From Castor canadensis (taxonomy: Eukaryota; Chordata; Mammalia; Rodentia; Castoridae), in assembly GCF_047511655.1 (NCBI RefSeq), contig NC_133386.1:124367866-124431865 (forward strand): DNA of 64,000 nt, written 5' to 3'. The translations under genes were made by a program, and so were the position numbers. Of this stretch, positions 11,934 through 24,429 are shown piece after piece. The notes under the pieces are model-generated. The model did not search any database. It was not told where the DNA came from and was given only the letters and a program-made list of their open reading frames with translations. The number at the start of each line of letters is the position of its first letter. Positions within the stretch are counted from its first letter, which is position 1.

Positions 11934-12247
11934 CCCACTGTCCTATGCCTATCATCCCAGCTACATGGGAAACTGAGTTCAGGAAGATTGAGGTTCCAGG
12001 GCAGCCCAGGGAAAAAAAGTTTGTGAGACCCCCATCTCAACGGAAAAAGTGTTGGGCATAATGACACATACCTGTCATCCCAGCCACAGAGGGAGATCAC
12101 AGGTCAGGCTGGCCCAGACAATAAGCAAGACCTTATCACCAAAATAACCAGAGCAAAAAGACTAGAGATGTAGCTCAAGTGGTAGAGCACCTGCCTAGCA
12201 AGCACAAAGGCCTTAGTTCAACCCTCAGTATAATCCCCCCACCAAAA
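11934..12247 (+). repeat. Composite SINE (B1-like dimer plus ID-like unit)
   Basis: Two B1-like stretches ('CCTATCATCCCAGCTACATG' near 11947 and 'CCTGTCATCCCAGCCACAG' near 12071) are followed by an ID-like unit with 'CTCAAGTGGTAGAGCACCTG' near 12174. An A-rich linker lies at about 12005-12050. This fused organisation is the best clue to the rodent lineage of the window. Confidence 0.7.
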
Positions 12248-12724
12248 GAAAAGAGCATTTTAGAAGCTGCTCTTCTATTTTTGCAGAGCTGAGAATATTT
12301 TTCCAGAATAAGCCAAAGCTTTCAGCTGCTTGAGATGTTTTTGGAGTGATGTACCATGATGACACAAATGATTCTTCTTACTCTCAAATAGTACACATAC
12401 AGCACATGTTTGTTGAGTAAGTAAAGGAAATACTTATATACAGTTTAAATGATCTCTAAGGAAAGATAACAGTTCTATGATATTAATAGGGTAAATTCAG
12501 ACTCTGTACTGGTTTGGGTCTCATCTGAGGTTACAAAAGGTCAGACACTCAGATTTCCTTTACAAATGCCCAGAAATCCTTTGTCAAAGCTGAGAGGATA
12601 AGATGATGTGTTTTTTCTCCTGGATGCAAATACAAAGAATTCCAGAGGAATGTTCATTTGATATCCACCGCCCACAAGGTCCCTTTCATAGGCACCATGA
12701 ATATTAACTAACTCTGGATCTCAT

Positions 12725-12965
12725 CGCACATCCAGTGGGAAAGAGTTCAATAAACAAACAACTGTGACAGGTACTAGGATAGAAGTCGGGCTCAAGGAAA
12801 ATGGGAGGATCAGACCTAATTTCCAAAGGAAAGTCACATGTGAGCTGAGCTTTGGAAGATGAGGCACTTGCCAACTAGGCAAGATGAGGAAGGAACTTTC
12901 TAAGAAGGGTGATGTCACAGCAAAAGGCACAGAGGCATGACAGAGACAAGTTTTCCAGAAAATAG
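12725..12965. repeat. L2-like relic
   Basis: The text with 'GAGCTGAGCTTTGGAAGATG' and 'AAAAGGCACAGAGGCATGA' resembles degraded L2 LINE sequence common in mammals. Strand and ends are uncertain. Confidence 0.4.
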
Positions 12966-13828
12966 CAACCTTGAAATCAAAATAGGCTATGTTTTCTGAG
13001 TGAATTCTTGGCTTTTGCTATAATTATGACTAACCTTATGTCTTATGAATAGCAATATAAACAAATACAAAAAGGATGTCTTTTCACCAATTTAGAAAAA
13101 TCGCATATGCACTCTGAAAACACAATGGCCTAAAAGAACGTGAGTCGTGAGAAATAATCCCAGGCCACTTTGTGTCACAGTCCAGAGGGCACCTTCACGC
13201 TATGTCCTGGAGTCACCAGGGCAACCCTACTTGAAAGCCTCATAAGTTTCCTAAGATACCACCCCACACGTATACACGTACGCAAACCTCAATTTCTAAT
13301 CACAAGTTCAGACATCAGCTGCACCAGCTCAAGTTTTATAAAATAATTACTTTTTCTAAGTCTGACTGTATTGAGTAGCAGCTAAATTGCAGTTAATCAC
13401 AGTGCACATTGTCTAATTATACAAAATGTTACTTCAACACCATCTTAATTATTGGGTAACTCCAGATGTCTGTCAATAAAGTAGTGAATGGCAGGCTAAT
13501 ATTTTTGGCTGGTCTGCATCATACTTTTCAATTGTCCTAGTATTGGGAGGTAATGAATACCAAACAGGTGTAATGGTGACCAAGCAAACCTCTGCAGCTA
13601 AAGACCTCCTTCTCAAAGCTCATTAAATCTCTTTACACATCATAGATGTGTGGGAGCTGATGTGTATCCTGCTAGCCCATTGGTGTTCATCAGTTAAGTG
13701 GAATTTTCAAAATGAAAATCTCAAAGAAATGATCTAAATGAATCTGGCATGTTGAGATGAGAAGACCCAAGACTTACCTGGGGTCAGTGAATATGGTATC
13801 CATATTTTTTGCCTTACTCCTGGCTGCC

Positions 13829-14038
13829 TTTTTTTTTTAAGTACTAGGATTTTGAACTCAAGGCCTTGTGTTTGCTAAGCAGATACTCTACCACTTGAAC
13901 CACACCCCCAGCCCTTTTTTTGCTTTATTTTTCCGATAGGGTCTCAGGCTTTTTGCTTATCCAGCCTTAGACTGTGATCCTCCCACTATGCTTCCCACGG
14001 TAGCTGGAATTATAGGTGTGTGCCACTACACCCAGCCT
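13829..14038 (-). repeat. Composite SINE, antisense
   Basis: A poly-T run leads into antisense ID-like text ('CTACCACTTGAACCACACCC'). This is followed by an antisense B1-like unit ending 'GTGTGCCACTACACCCAGCC'. It is the same family type as the element at 11934, in the opposite direction. Confidence 0.7.
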
Positions 14039-14094
14039 GCCTATAGTTCCTTAGTCCTTTAAAGCAATTTTGCATTACATATATTATGTCATTT

Positions 14095-14215
14095 GATTTC
14101 AAACTATTTATCTTATATTAACAGCCACTTCACATAGGAGGAAGCTGAAGTTCTAAGAGGCTGCATAACTCACCAACAAGTAGTGGTAGCACTTGCAATT
14201 CTGACACAGACTTTT
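14095..14215 (-). repeat. MIR-like relic, antisense
   Basis: The segment 'ataggaggaagctgaagttc...gaggctgcataactcacc...agtagtggtag' resembles the antisense MIR core. It is strongly degraded. Confidence 0.4.
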
Positions 14216-15344
14216 GAATTCTGAATCATATACATTTTTCGCTCATCCCTGTAGCTTGTGATCCAAGCCTCTGAAGTTCTATCTAATATTTTGCAATCAC
14301 CCAGTACTACCCACCAAATTATTACAATCACCATATCACATTAACTACATCCTATGCCTGATTTTAAGGGTTTTATGTATATCAAATAATTTCATCTCTT
14401 CAACATCCTATAGAAACACTGAGCTGCAAATTCACCATGTTACCTTAAAAAAATTACTCAAAGTCTCAGTTCTTTCTTACATAAAATGAGTAGCTTGAAT
14501 TAGAACTGAGATGGAAAATAGGTTTTAATCAAGATTTCCAATCTGACCAATGCGTATTGATGACTGAAGAACTATCTAAAAGTTTTCAGAGGCCACGTTG
14601 AGACCTGGCAGTCAAGTAATGATTAGTTTGTGATGTGTGTCGAGGGCACAGAATAAGGACGAACAATATGTGCTTCCTACTTGACATCCACTAAGCTCAG
14701 GAACTCCAAATGCTTTCTTAGTGCTAACCTCCTGTGACTCTAAGAACCTAGCACAGACACTAGAGTCTAAAATGAGGGCATTCAAAGCACTGCCATCATC
14801 CCTACCCCACTCTTTCTGTTTCTCAGAGTCCCTAAAGCACAGCGCCTTGCTCTTCTCCATCCTGAAGGCACATTAGGGTCTTGTTCTGGATATGTGTCAC
14901 CCTGACTTGCTTCCAGTTTACACACACAGTGTTTCATGGAGACTGTCACAAAGTCCTCTGCCAAGTCTCTGACAGCGGCAAACATCCACTTTGCCACTTC
15001 CAGCCATGCCTTTGCCAAAACAAGACCAAGAAATAGTTTGTACCTTTTGCCAGCTGTTATTTCTAAGTGCCAACTCCTTCTTAGGAAAAAATAGAAAAAC
15101 TACTAAGGATGACTGTTTTATGGAGATGACATAGCAACATTAAAAAAGAGGAAGTGAGAGAAAGAGAATGCACTGGTATTGGCAGGTGGAACACCTTAGG
15201 GCCTCTCAATGACTCTCCCTGCTTTCTTACCCCCATCCTTTGTTTTTTTGCAAGCTCTATTCCAGACTTACAGAGAAGCCTACTTCTCTCACCCTTTTGA
15301 GACAGTGTGAGATACTCAACCAAGTAAAAAATTAAAAATGATGT

Positions 15345-15535
15345 GACTTTAAGTCTTCACTCCACAATTTATGAGCTGAGGAAGCAAATGGTCTCATATC
15401 TCTAAACCCCAGTTGCTTTATCTGGGGTTGGTCAGAGTACCTTCCACCTAAGAAAGAATGTTGGAAATAGATGCCAATGGGTGTAAGAACCCCTTAAGAC
15501 CTGCAAAGTGATATACAGACATGAATTTTCTTTCC
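15345..15535 (+). repeat. MIR-like relic
   Basis: The text 'tcttcactccacaatttatg...atctctaaaccccagttgc...ctgcaaagtgat' follows the MIR core loosely. Confidence 0.35.
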
Positions 15536-16129
15536 TTCCTTGTCGTGGACTTTTTTTCCCCCTCCCTTTGTTACTCAGGACTTTTCATTATGAACCTGAA
15601 GGTGAAAATTAGCAGCACAAGGTACTGAATTCACAGCTCTTATGTAATGCCAACCTCCACAGCCTCCCTGCAGTCTTACCAGGTAGTACACAGAACCTGT
15701 TTGCACAGGGCCTTGAGGACTGGGATGGGCCACTCGTGAGGAATGTTGCCTTTGCTGGCTGCAAGTACCACTGCTCTAAATGACAACTCCCACCTTCTAT
15801 ATGAAGCAACCCAAAAAGTGATGAATGAACTAAGAACTCTCTTATACAATGAAAGCTATGTTTTGCCCTGGTTTTCTGAATTACAAATTATACATACTGA
15901 TATCAAACATCTTATTTAAGATTTTCCTTCAGAATGTCCCATCAGAATGATTTTCAAGGCTACTGGAAAGAGATTAGTACTGTAGCATGAAGTATTTATT
16001 CTGAATTTCCTGAAGTGAATGCTCATACTGACAGAAACAGAGCAGAATCTGTCTTTGGCCTCATTACTCATCCTGTTTTTCACAGCTCAAATCAGATTGC
16101 GAGTTCGCTGACATCTTTCTTTACATTAA

Positions 16130-16220
16130 GTACTTGACTGAGCACTGGGGATTCAATGATAAATGAGACTCTGTCTCTGCCTATTTGGAGCTCTGCATCT
16201 ACTAGGGAGACTCTGATGTC
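16130..16220. repeat. L2-like relic
   Basis: The text 'tgagcactggggattcaatg...gagactctgtctctgcc' follows a common ancient LINE 3' motif (ending in 'GGAGCTCTGCATCTACTAGG'). Confidence 0.4.
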
Positions 16221-17047
16221 ACATGACATTTGAAATTTTTATTAGTCCATGATCAGAACTTTCCTCTCATATTAATTATTTTATGTAGATTTCCCTGTAA
16301 AGTCATATTCTAGCATTGCTCAGTTAGTCTCCCATACATCTATCCCTAATAAATTTTTTTATCTCCAGCTTTAATAACTGGGGCTTAGCAATCAATGAGG
16401 GTTTTTTTTGCCTGGACTCTGAATTTCAGTAGTTGAGTTCTTCAAAGACAATTATTCTTTTCCTGACTACAGAAAATTGTGACTGACTCATCACAGACCA
16501 AACTCCTGCTCAAAAATAGGAAAGACCCCTGAAGATTTCTGGGGCAGCCATGGATAGATGCTACTTAGGAGAAGCATAACGGCCCACTCTGTGCCTTTAG
16601 GGTATAGTGTGGACTGGTGGGACCACCCTGAAGGCAAGCCCTCCTCAAGGTAGATGTAAGCTACAACTTAAGCCTGTAGCCATTTCCTACACTTGAAAGA
16701 GTAAGAAAACCTCACCTGACCTACCCCATCTACCAAGGCTCCAGGGAAGACATCTGTACTCTACAGAGTTAACCACATACTATTTAACTTCCCCAAACCA
16801 CATGCGGTTATCAAGACCATCCATGACATTACCTCCTATGAAATTAACCCATTTTCTCTGGTGTTGGGGCCATTGAAGGAGACTGTCATTGGCAGGCTGT
16901 AAATGTGTTTCAGGGGTGGTGAGCCAATGGCACGGGAGGAGGTGACACTTTTACTGTATCATCTTCCTTCGTTTTCTTTCTGAAGTTTCGAGGCATGGTT
17001 TAGCAGCAATTATTACCAGTGATGCAGGGCACTCCCTTAATTTTCTT

Positions 17048-17130
17048 GGGGGTGGGGGGAAATTAAAGATTAAACCCAGGGCCTCATACGTGCTAAGCAC
17101 GTGCTGACCACTGAGCTACAACCTCAGCCT
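17048..17130 (-). repeat. ID-like SINE, antisense
   Basis: The text 'TTAAACCCAGGGCCTCATAC' ... 'GACCACTGAGCTACAACCTC' is the reverse complement of an ID element. It lies about 550 bp upstream of the next exon. Confidence 0.7.
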
Positions 17131-17679
17131 CCTATCAGGTTTTAATATTCTTCAACTGACCCATGGCATTTTCCTGATAATTAATAGTAAAGTAAAGCCC
17201 TTAGTGTCCTACAATATATTCTGATGAAGTTTTTATGTCATAAATAAAGACACTTGCTTTTGAGCACTTCTAAAAATAGAAGATGAAATTAAAAGGAACA
17301 GAAATTCTGATTGGATTGCAAGAAACTACTGAATGGAGCCTTTCTCCGAATGCTAAATGACTTTATTCTAGGGGGTAATGCTTGGTTTAGAACCGTGGCA
17401 CTCCATGTCCAATGTCGGACAGTAAGCAGTCATACAGACCATTGCCCTACTACCTATAGCTAGCAACCAGTTATTCTTAGAATTATGACTGTGTGTCAAC
17501 TGACACTAAAATAGTGCTGAAGAGTTTTATAAGGATGCAGGGAATTGTGAATGGTTCAAGGAGAAAGCAAGGAAAATTAACCCTGAACTGTGCCCGTTTC
17601 CTGTTTCAGAGCAGGGCTTGTAACTACAGTGTATCCCTAGTTGTTAGTCGACTTTAATTTTCCTTTCTTTTCTTCTCAG

Positions 17680-17730
17680 GAGGACAAGAAGACCTCATTC
17701 TTTCCTATGAGCCTGTAACAAGGCAGGAAA
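17680..17730 (+). CDS. DLG2: DLG2 exon, HOOK to guanylate-kinase-like domain linker
   Basis: This 51-nt exon completes an Arg codon and encodes GQEDLILSYEPVTRQE, leaving one base that starts the Ile codon of the next exon. It is flanked by TTCTCAG (ending 17679) and GTAAGT at 17731. It is the first constant exon after the alternative HOOK exons and leads into the guanylate-kinase-like (GK) domain. In MAGUK proteins the strand YEPV belongs to the SH3-GK unit, where it contributes to intramolecular SH3 folding; this is known from PSD-95 and inferred here. DLG1 has EEYVLSYEPV at this place, so EDLILSYEPV favours DLG2. Confidence 0.96.
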
Positions 17731-18680
17731 GTAAGTTTCCCAGCCTACTCAGGTTCCCGATTTCCAGGCTGAACCAAGTGACACCAGCGAAGTAGGGGTT
17801 GAGTAAACAACTAAGGCAAATAAATTTAGCTTAGTTCTTAGTTATGCCTAGAACCCACCCTGCTGTCTCTCTGTTGCCTTAACACGGTGCAGACTTCTCT
17901 GCTGAGTGTGATAACAGCATCCAAAAGGGTAGAGCAGCCTTTTGGATGAGTGGCCTTAATGCAAAGGAATACAGTCAAATCACCCAAGGGCCCTAGCTGG
18001 AGGAGTGATGGAGAAAATCTCCTGGGAAGCTGATGTCAGCCCAGAATTGAGGATTTTCTAGCAAACCTGAGATACAGACCATCTGAAGCTACTCCAGGAG
18101 CCTGAGGTCCTTTTCCTGGAGGCATTTTCCTGGAGGACTGATAGCTACTGATAGCAATGTTGCAAAGAAAATTCAAACTTGAGATAAAGTGGCTTCTAAT
18201 CCCAGGCACAAAGGAATTGGGGAAGACCTCAGCAAAGTATAGATAGTATTTTGAGTAAGGAAAAGAAATTATAAAAACGTAAGGTGTCATTACTACTAAC
18301 AATTACTTTTAAACAATAGTCATACAACTGGTTTGAATTCTTTTTTTCTCCCACTCAGTTGACTAAATTCAAGTGTTTTGACACAGTGTAGGCACAACCT
18401 GAGAATAAGCAAAACTCCCCCAAAAGGGTCTTTTCAATGACAGATGCCGCAGTTGCTTTTCCCTGTTAGTGAATTCCAGAAAGTAGCACAGCCATCATCC
18501 TGAGGGTTAAACATCCGTTTCCCTATGCAGGGCTACATGGCTAATTTATCCAAAGTTATGCCCTTAGCAGTCCTTGCTGCTTGGCACTTTCTCCTTAAGA
18601 ACCCCTTGCAGGATGGTGCTGGAGTTGTCTTCATGTCTAACTGCTACCTGTCATCTGCATCTTCCCATCCCTATCTACAG
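17731..18680 (+). other. DLG2: DLG2 intron
   Basis: This is a 950-bp intron with GTAAGT and CAG ends. No repeat was recognised in it, and nothing gene-like was seen. Confidence 0.75.
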
Positions 18681-18782
18681 TAAACTATACCCGGCCAGTG
18701 ATTATCCTAGGCCCCATGAAGGATCGAATCAATGATGACTTGATATCTGAATTTCCTGATAAATTTGGCTCCTGTGTGCCTC
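18681..18782 (+). CDS. DLG2: DLG2 exon, start of GK-like domain (pseudo P-loop)
   Basis: This 102-nt exon encodes (I)[18 protein letters not shown] followed by [15 protein letters not shown] and the first base of His. It is bounded by CAG ending 18680 and GTGAGT at 18783. It is the start of the guanylate-kinase-like domain. Active guanylate kinases carry a glycine- and lysine-rich P-loop of the GxxGxGK type. Here the same place reads GPMKDRIND, which lacks that lysine and cannot hold ATP normally. MAGUK GK domains are accordingly known as phosphopeptide-binding modules (GKAP/SAPAP, LGN and similar partners) and not as working kinases. The exon sequence matches all DLG paralogues closely, so paralogue identity rests on other exons. 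Confidence 0.97.
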
Positions 18783-20460
18783 GTGAGTATCTTTTTTTTT
18801 TCCCCTCCAGGATAAAAGCTTGAAATCTTTGAGGTGATAAAATGTAATTGCATCCCTTCAATAGTCTCTCTGATGATTCAAACACCACCAGTTACTTATT
18901 ATCCGAGCACCTTATTTTTTTTTTTAGCTAACACTTTTTATCTATGCTGCCATTTGGTAAGTATAATAACATTCTCTCCAAACTAACTACAGTTCCTTAG
19001 AAGACAGAAGGGATTCTTTATAACCCCCCTAGCACTTAAAACCGAATGATTTATAATAGACATCTGCATGTTCTCACAGATTGATTGAAATGCCAGTGTA
19101 GCATCGTTTTCCATAGAATGAGAGATCAGGAACCTCATCCATTAAAATCACCTCAGGATGACTTAGGAAAGTGCGTCAAGCCCCAAACCTAATAACCTCT
19201 TCCCCGTGTATTTTAACAGTCTCAACGCATGAGAAAATGAGAATGAGAATGTGTATGAGGCTTTACTTTCTAGACCACGATAGACTTGAATCTGTTTTCT
19301 TTGTCATCACAGATGATCATCAGGTCTCTGGGCCCCTCTGAGCACAGCCCTAGGAGATTCTGTCTGTTATACCTCTTTCCCTACCACCATGCTTGTCCAC
19401 TCACTCATCCCATGCACAGAAATCTCCTATACTTGGAGACATGCCCACCAGGAAATTGTCACTTATCAGAAATGAAGCTCTTAAATCTGATCCCAACAAA
19501 TATTTGTCACTACATTTTTTAAGCTTTTAAGTTGCAAGTGTCTCTAACATTTTAGCACTTTAAATTTCACCTAGCATTCTAAACAATATCAGGAATTAGA
19601 TGTGTAGAATATGTAGAAAAAGAGGACAAGGACCATTGCTGTATCTCCTGAACTGATTCCCAACAAGGACTCTGGGGAGAGGTCCTGACATAGACCATAT
19701 CCCTAGAAAGGCTTCAGAGCAGAAAGTGCAAATGAAGCCCCCACTGTGTCCAGCAGATTCCAGTTTGACCCTCCACTTTTGAGGGAAAGAAAACAGAAAA
19801 TCCTTAAGTACCAACCATGCACACGCTTTCCTTTTCTCATAAATAGCACTATTTATGGTAATCAATACATGCTGGTTGTACCAAACTTCAAAATGCTAAA
19901 AAGAAAGTTAACCAAGAAACTGAAAAATAAACAGAATCCCACACAATACCCAGAAATAATATCACTGATATAATATTTTGGTAAATTTCCATCTACTCTG
20001 TCCTAGTGCATGACCAAATTTCTTAACATTACTTAAAATGTTATGTAACTATTTTAAATATTTATTCCATCATAATCATTCTTTACCTATAGGCATCTTG
20101 GATTTTCCCTATACTCTATTACTGTGAATAAAATATAATTATAATCATGTTTATAATGAAAGTTAGAATCATTTAAGAAATAAAACTGTACCTGAACATT
20201 TGATTTTTTTAAGACAAATTCTTATAAAACTAGTCAAAGATTGGAAATATTTTAACTTTTTAATTCCTATTGCTAGATTATTCCCCTTCTTACTAATACA
20301 TTTAAGTGAAATAGATTTGCTGACTTTTAGTCCCACCTGAATGGTTATTTCTTATTATGCATATTTTTAAATCTCTGAATATATGCCCATTTTTCCTCCT
20401 ACTTATGTCACACATTTTCTTCCCTGCTTCTCACAATCCATTATTTTGTGCTAGACATGG

Positions 20461-20466
<6 letters not shown>

Positions 20467-20523
<57 letters not shown>
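20467..20523. repeat. (TA)n microsatellite
   Basis: About 28 uninterrupted TA units lie directly next to the antisense B1-like SINE that follows. Length is likely to vary between individuals and may be compressed in assembly. Confidence 0.97.
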
Positions 20524-20526
<3 letters not shown>

Positions 20527-20682
20527 GAGAAGGGTTGGATTTTCTGATATAGGGCCTCACAACTAGCCCAGGCTGGCCTAGAACTTGCCATGTAGCATAG
20601 GGTGGCTTTGAACTCATAATCCTCTTGCCTCCACCCCCCAAGTCCTAGGATTGCAATGATGTACCACCACACCTAGCATGGA
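20524..20682 (-). repeat. B1-like SINE, antisense
   Basis: The text 'CAGGCTGGCCTAGAACTTGC', then 'GTGGCTTTGAACTCATAATC' and 'CACCACACCTAGC', is the reverse complement of a B1 (7SL-derived) SINE. Confidence 0.8.
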
Positions 20683-20956
20683 AAGTCTAGATTTTGTTAT
20701 ATTCCTTTATAGAGTGTTTTTGTCCTGACAAACAGTAGTTTCCTATCAGACCAGCTTGTTCCAGTCATGACTTGGACTTAGACTGTGTAAAGGTGGATCT
20801 AGAGTAAGTCCAGAGTATCCCTTCTAAAATGTAGCCTTTCTGGGGTATCAGTTAATTCCCTGTTCTGGCTAAATGTCTCTCAACAGTGTGACCTCTTCAT
20901 TCTCCATTTGGAAATAGCCCCTAGGTATTTCTCTCCTCTTGAAATTATAGCTCTGA

Positions 20957-21075
20957 ACCCAGGTGTGGTAATACATGCCTGTAATCCCAGCACTCAAGAG
21001 ACTGAGGCAGGAGAATCACCAAGTGTTAGGCTGGCCTGGGTTACATAGTGAGACCCTGTCGCAAAAAATCAAAAC
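20957..21075 (+). repeat. B1-like SINE
   Basis: 'CAGGTGTGGTAATACATGCC', 'TGTAATCCCAGCACTCAAG', 'GCTGGCCTGGGTTACATAG' and 'GAGACCCTGTC' occur in B1 order, followed by an A-rich tail. It ends about 230 bp before the next exon. Confidence 0.85.
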
Positions 21076-21306
21076 TAAAAAAATTACATCTGTAATTTTT
21101 GTATGACGCCTGAACAAAGTTTGTTCCTTATATTTTTTCCAGCTTTATAGTCGTTTATGGTGAGAGAGTAAGACTGGTGACTGTTATTACATCGTGGTCC
21201 ATCATATTACGTGTATCTGTGTTGAGGATATGGTAAAGAAAATAGGTAGAAAGGAAGTTGATGAATATAAATGCATCTTAAATTCATTATTTCTTGTTTT
21301 ATATAG

Positions 21307-21479
21307 ACACTACGAGGCCAAAACGTGACTATGAAGTGGATGGAAGAGACTATCACTTTGTCATTTCCAGAGAACAAATGGAGAAAGATATCCAAGAGCA
21401 CAAGTTTATAGAAGCCGGCCAGTACAATGACAATTTGTATGGAACCAGTGTGCAGTCTGTGAGATTTGTAGCAGAAAGG
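21307..21479 (+). CDS. DLG2: DLG2 exon, GK-like domain core (GMP-binding-like lid region)
   Basis: This 173-nt exon completes His and encodes [20 protein letters not shown], then [19 protein letters not shown] and [18 protein letters not shown]. It is preceded by TATAG (ending 21306) and followed by GTATGT at 21480. In guanylate kinases this part forms the GMP-binding subdomain (TTRPxR, the E of EAG, YGT); in MAGUKs the same surface binds phosphorylated partner peptides. The spelling FVIS, NDNLYG and RFVAER is that expected for DLG2; DLG1 reads FVTS, NNHLYG and REVAEK. The exon ends in phase 0, which is why the acceptor at 25842 starts on a whole codon. Confidence 0.97.
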
Positions 21480-22325
21480 GTATGTTTGCCAGTCTTCTTA
21501 CAGCCCCCCTGAGGAAGGTTTCTAGGTGGCAAACTACATTTTTTGGTCATTACTCTTTCCTGATTGCAGATGTAAATTTTGATTAAATATCCTTTTTAAG
21601 ATATCCATGCAGACAATCACCTCAGAGCAATGTCATTAATCTTTATTCTAATCTCAATAAAGTATTCTGACTGACTTGGAGAGGGGGAAAGAGAGGGCTC
21701 CATAAACCTAAAGACAGTTAACAGCCTGGTTTATGGGGACTCACTTTGTCCTTGACTTTCTATTTGAGACACCAGTAAATAAAATTGAATTCATTTAGGA
21801 AGCTTTGCTACTTTTGCTACACTAACCAAGAAAAAAAAGAAAAGACCCAAATAAATAAAATCAGAGGTACAAAGGGAGACATTATAACCAATATCACAAA
21901 ACTACAAAGGATCTTTATGAATTCTAAAGAAAAACTGTATGCTCACAAATGTGAAAACCTAGATGGTATAGACAAATTTCTGGACACAAGTGGCCTATCA
22001 AAACTGAATATGAGGACATAAAAAACCTGAACAGATCAATCACATGCAACAGTAATGAATTAGTAATAAAGAGTCTCCCAACGAAGTAAAGCCAAGGACC
22101 AGATTGCTTCAGCTGCTGAATTTTACTGAGGTTTTAAAGAACAAATGCCAATTCTTCTCAAACTATTCCAGAGAACTGAAAGGGAGGGAACCCTTACAAA
22201 CTCAGTCTGTGAAGCCAGCATTACCGTTACAAAAACCACACAACAATACAACAACAAAAAAGAACGTTATTGACCAATATTTGACACAGATGCAAAAATC
22301 CTCCACAAAATGCTGATAAATCAAA

Positions 22326-22442
22326 CCAGACATGGTTTGCACACATGTAGTCCCAGCTATGTGAGAGGCTGATGTGGGAGGGGGCATCATTTAAGCATTC
22401 ATTTTCAAGACCTACCTGGGCAACTATAGAGACCCTGTTCTC
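22326..22442 (+). repeat. B1-like SINE inside the L1
   Basis: 'CAGACATGGTTTGCACACAT', 'TAGTCCCAGCTATGTGAGAG' and 'CTGGGCAACTATAGAGACCC' follow the B1/7SL order. The element interrupts L1 ORF2 text. Confidence 0.65.
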
Positions 22443-23826
22443 TTTCCCATCCCACCCCACCCCCAAAATACTAGCAAATCTAATTCAACAGCACATCAAA
22501 AATATCATTCACCATGGTCAAGTTAGTTTCATCCCAGGGATACAAATATGATTCGACATACACAAATCCATAAACAAGATGCATCACATCAACAAAATAA
22601 AGGATAAAATCATATGATCATCTCAATAGATGCAGAAAAAACATTTGATAAAATTCAATTTCCCTTCATAATGAAAGCAGTAAACAAATACGTGTAGAAG
22701 GACCTACCTCAACATATTAAAAGCTATATACGAAAAACCCATGGTCAACATCAAACAGAATAGGGAAAAACTGAAAGCATTTCCTCTAAGATGAGGAAAT
22801 AGACCAGGGTATTCATTTACGCCTCTTACTCGACATAGTACTAGAAGTTTTAGCCAGAAAAAATAGGCAACAAAAAAAATAATAAAAGGCATACAAATAG
22901 GAAAAGAAGGGGTTAAATTATTGCTGTTTGTACATGATATGATTCTACATATAGAAAAGTGTAAAGACTACTACAACTGATGAACAAACTCAGTAAAGTA
23001 GCAGATATAAAAATCAGTACATTTTCTATACATCAATAAAAAAATTCCAAGAAAAAAATCATGAAAGCAATCCCATTTGTAACAACTACCAAAAATAAAA
23101 TACCTAGAAATAAACTTAACGAAGGAAATAAAATAGCTCTAAAATGAAAATTATAAAACACTGATGAAAGAATTTTTAGAACACTCAGAAAGATGCAAAG
23201 AGCTCCCATGTTCATGAATTGGAAGAATTAATATTATTAAAATGTCCGTACTACCCAAAGTGATAATACAATCTTTATGAAAATGCAAATGACATTCTTC
23301 ACAGAACTTGAAAGAATTTAATCCTAAAATTTCTATGGAAGCACAAAAAATTCCAAATAGCCAAAGTCATCTTGTGCAAAAAAGAACAAAGCAGGAGGCA
23401 GCACAGTACCTGATTATAAGACATACTGTCTGGCCAAAGTAGCCAAATGACATGATATGGGCATGAAAACAGGCACATAGGCCAATAGAAAAGACCCGAG
23501 ATTCCAAAAGTCAACCCGGACATGTGCAACCAATGATTCTTGACAAACTCAACAAAAACATACATTAGAGAACTGCCTCTTCTATAAATGTCAATGGGAA
23601 AACTGGAGATCTACATGCAGAAGCCTAAATTTGACCCTTATCTCACCCTGTATGAAAATCATCTCAAAATGGATTAGACTTAAGTTTAAGACCTGAAACT
23701 GATAGAACACAGAGGAGAAACACCTTAAGCCATTGGCATCAAAAGTGCCAATTTGGATAGGATCCAAATGCACAGAAAACAAAAGCAAATACTGTCACTA
23801 GGTATTACATCAAATGAAAACACTTC

Positions 23827-23828
<2 letters not shown>

Positions 23829-23861
<33 letters not shown>
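23829..23861. repeat. (CA)n microsatellite
   Basis: About 16 CA units lie within the L1 fragment. Confidence 0.95.
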
Positions 23862-23864
<3 letters not shown>

Positions 23865-24429
23865 TCAGAGTAAAAAGACAATCTACTGAATAGGAGAAAT
23901 GTTTGCCAACTATTCATCTGCTACATACACAGGACTTAAACAAAAAACAAAACAATTACTCCAGTTCTTTAAATGGGCAATGATTTGAATTGACATACTA
24001 ATGACCAACAAATATATGAAAAAGCATAGCATCATTAGCCATCTGGGAAATGTTAGTCAAAATAACAGTAGATACCATTTTGTCCTAGTTAGACTGACTA
24101 TTATTTTAAAAAATGTTAATCAGGATGTGGAGAAAAAGGAATTCTAATATTCTGTAGGTGGGAATATAAATTATTATAGCCATTATGGAGAACAGTATAG
24201 AGGTTCTTCAAAAACTATTATGATCCAACTGTCCCGCTTCTGGATATATATCCAAAAGAAATGAAATCAGCATAGCAAACAGACACTGCATTTTCCTGTT
24301 TATTTCAGCATTAGTCAACAGTAGCTAAGATATGGAGTCAGCCTAGGTGCCCATCAATGGATGGATGTGTAAACAAAATGTGGTATATATCCACAATGGA
24401 GTATTACTCAGCCACTGAGTAATATTCAG

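Larger units (their letters stand above)
10213..17679 (+). other. DLG2: DLG2 intron after the cassette
   Basis: This 7.5-kb intron holds an ID-like SINE (11664), composite SINEs (11934 and 13829), an ID-like SINE at 17048, and L2- and MIR-like relics (12725, 14095, 15345, 16130). Homopolymer T runs occur at about 10630 and 10815. The rest (14240-15340, 15540-16130, 16220-17040) shows no supported feature. Confidence 0.65.
18783..21306 (+). other. DLG2: DLG2 intron with a (TA)n tract and two B1-like SINEs
   Basis: The intron runs from GTGAGT to TATAG. It contains a (TA)n microsatellite, an antisense and a sense B1-like SINE, and otherwise AT-rich sequence (18783-20460) without a supported feature. 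Confidence 0.75.

Noticed and set aside
12160..12245. tRNA gene suggested by A- and B-box-like words
   Set aside because: These words belong to an ID-like SINE. No cloverleaf with a proper anticodon arm is formed, and the unit is fused to B1-like sequence.
20467..20523. CRISPR-like or regulatory array
   Set aside because: It is a plain TA dinucleotide tract without spacers.
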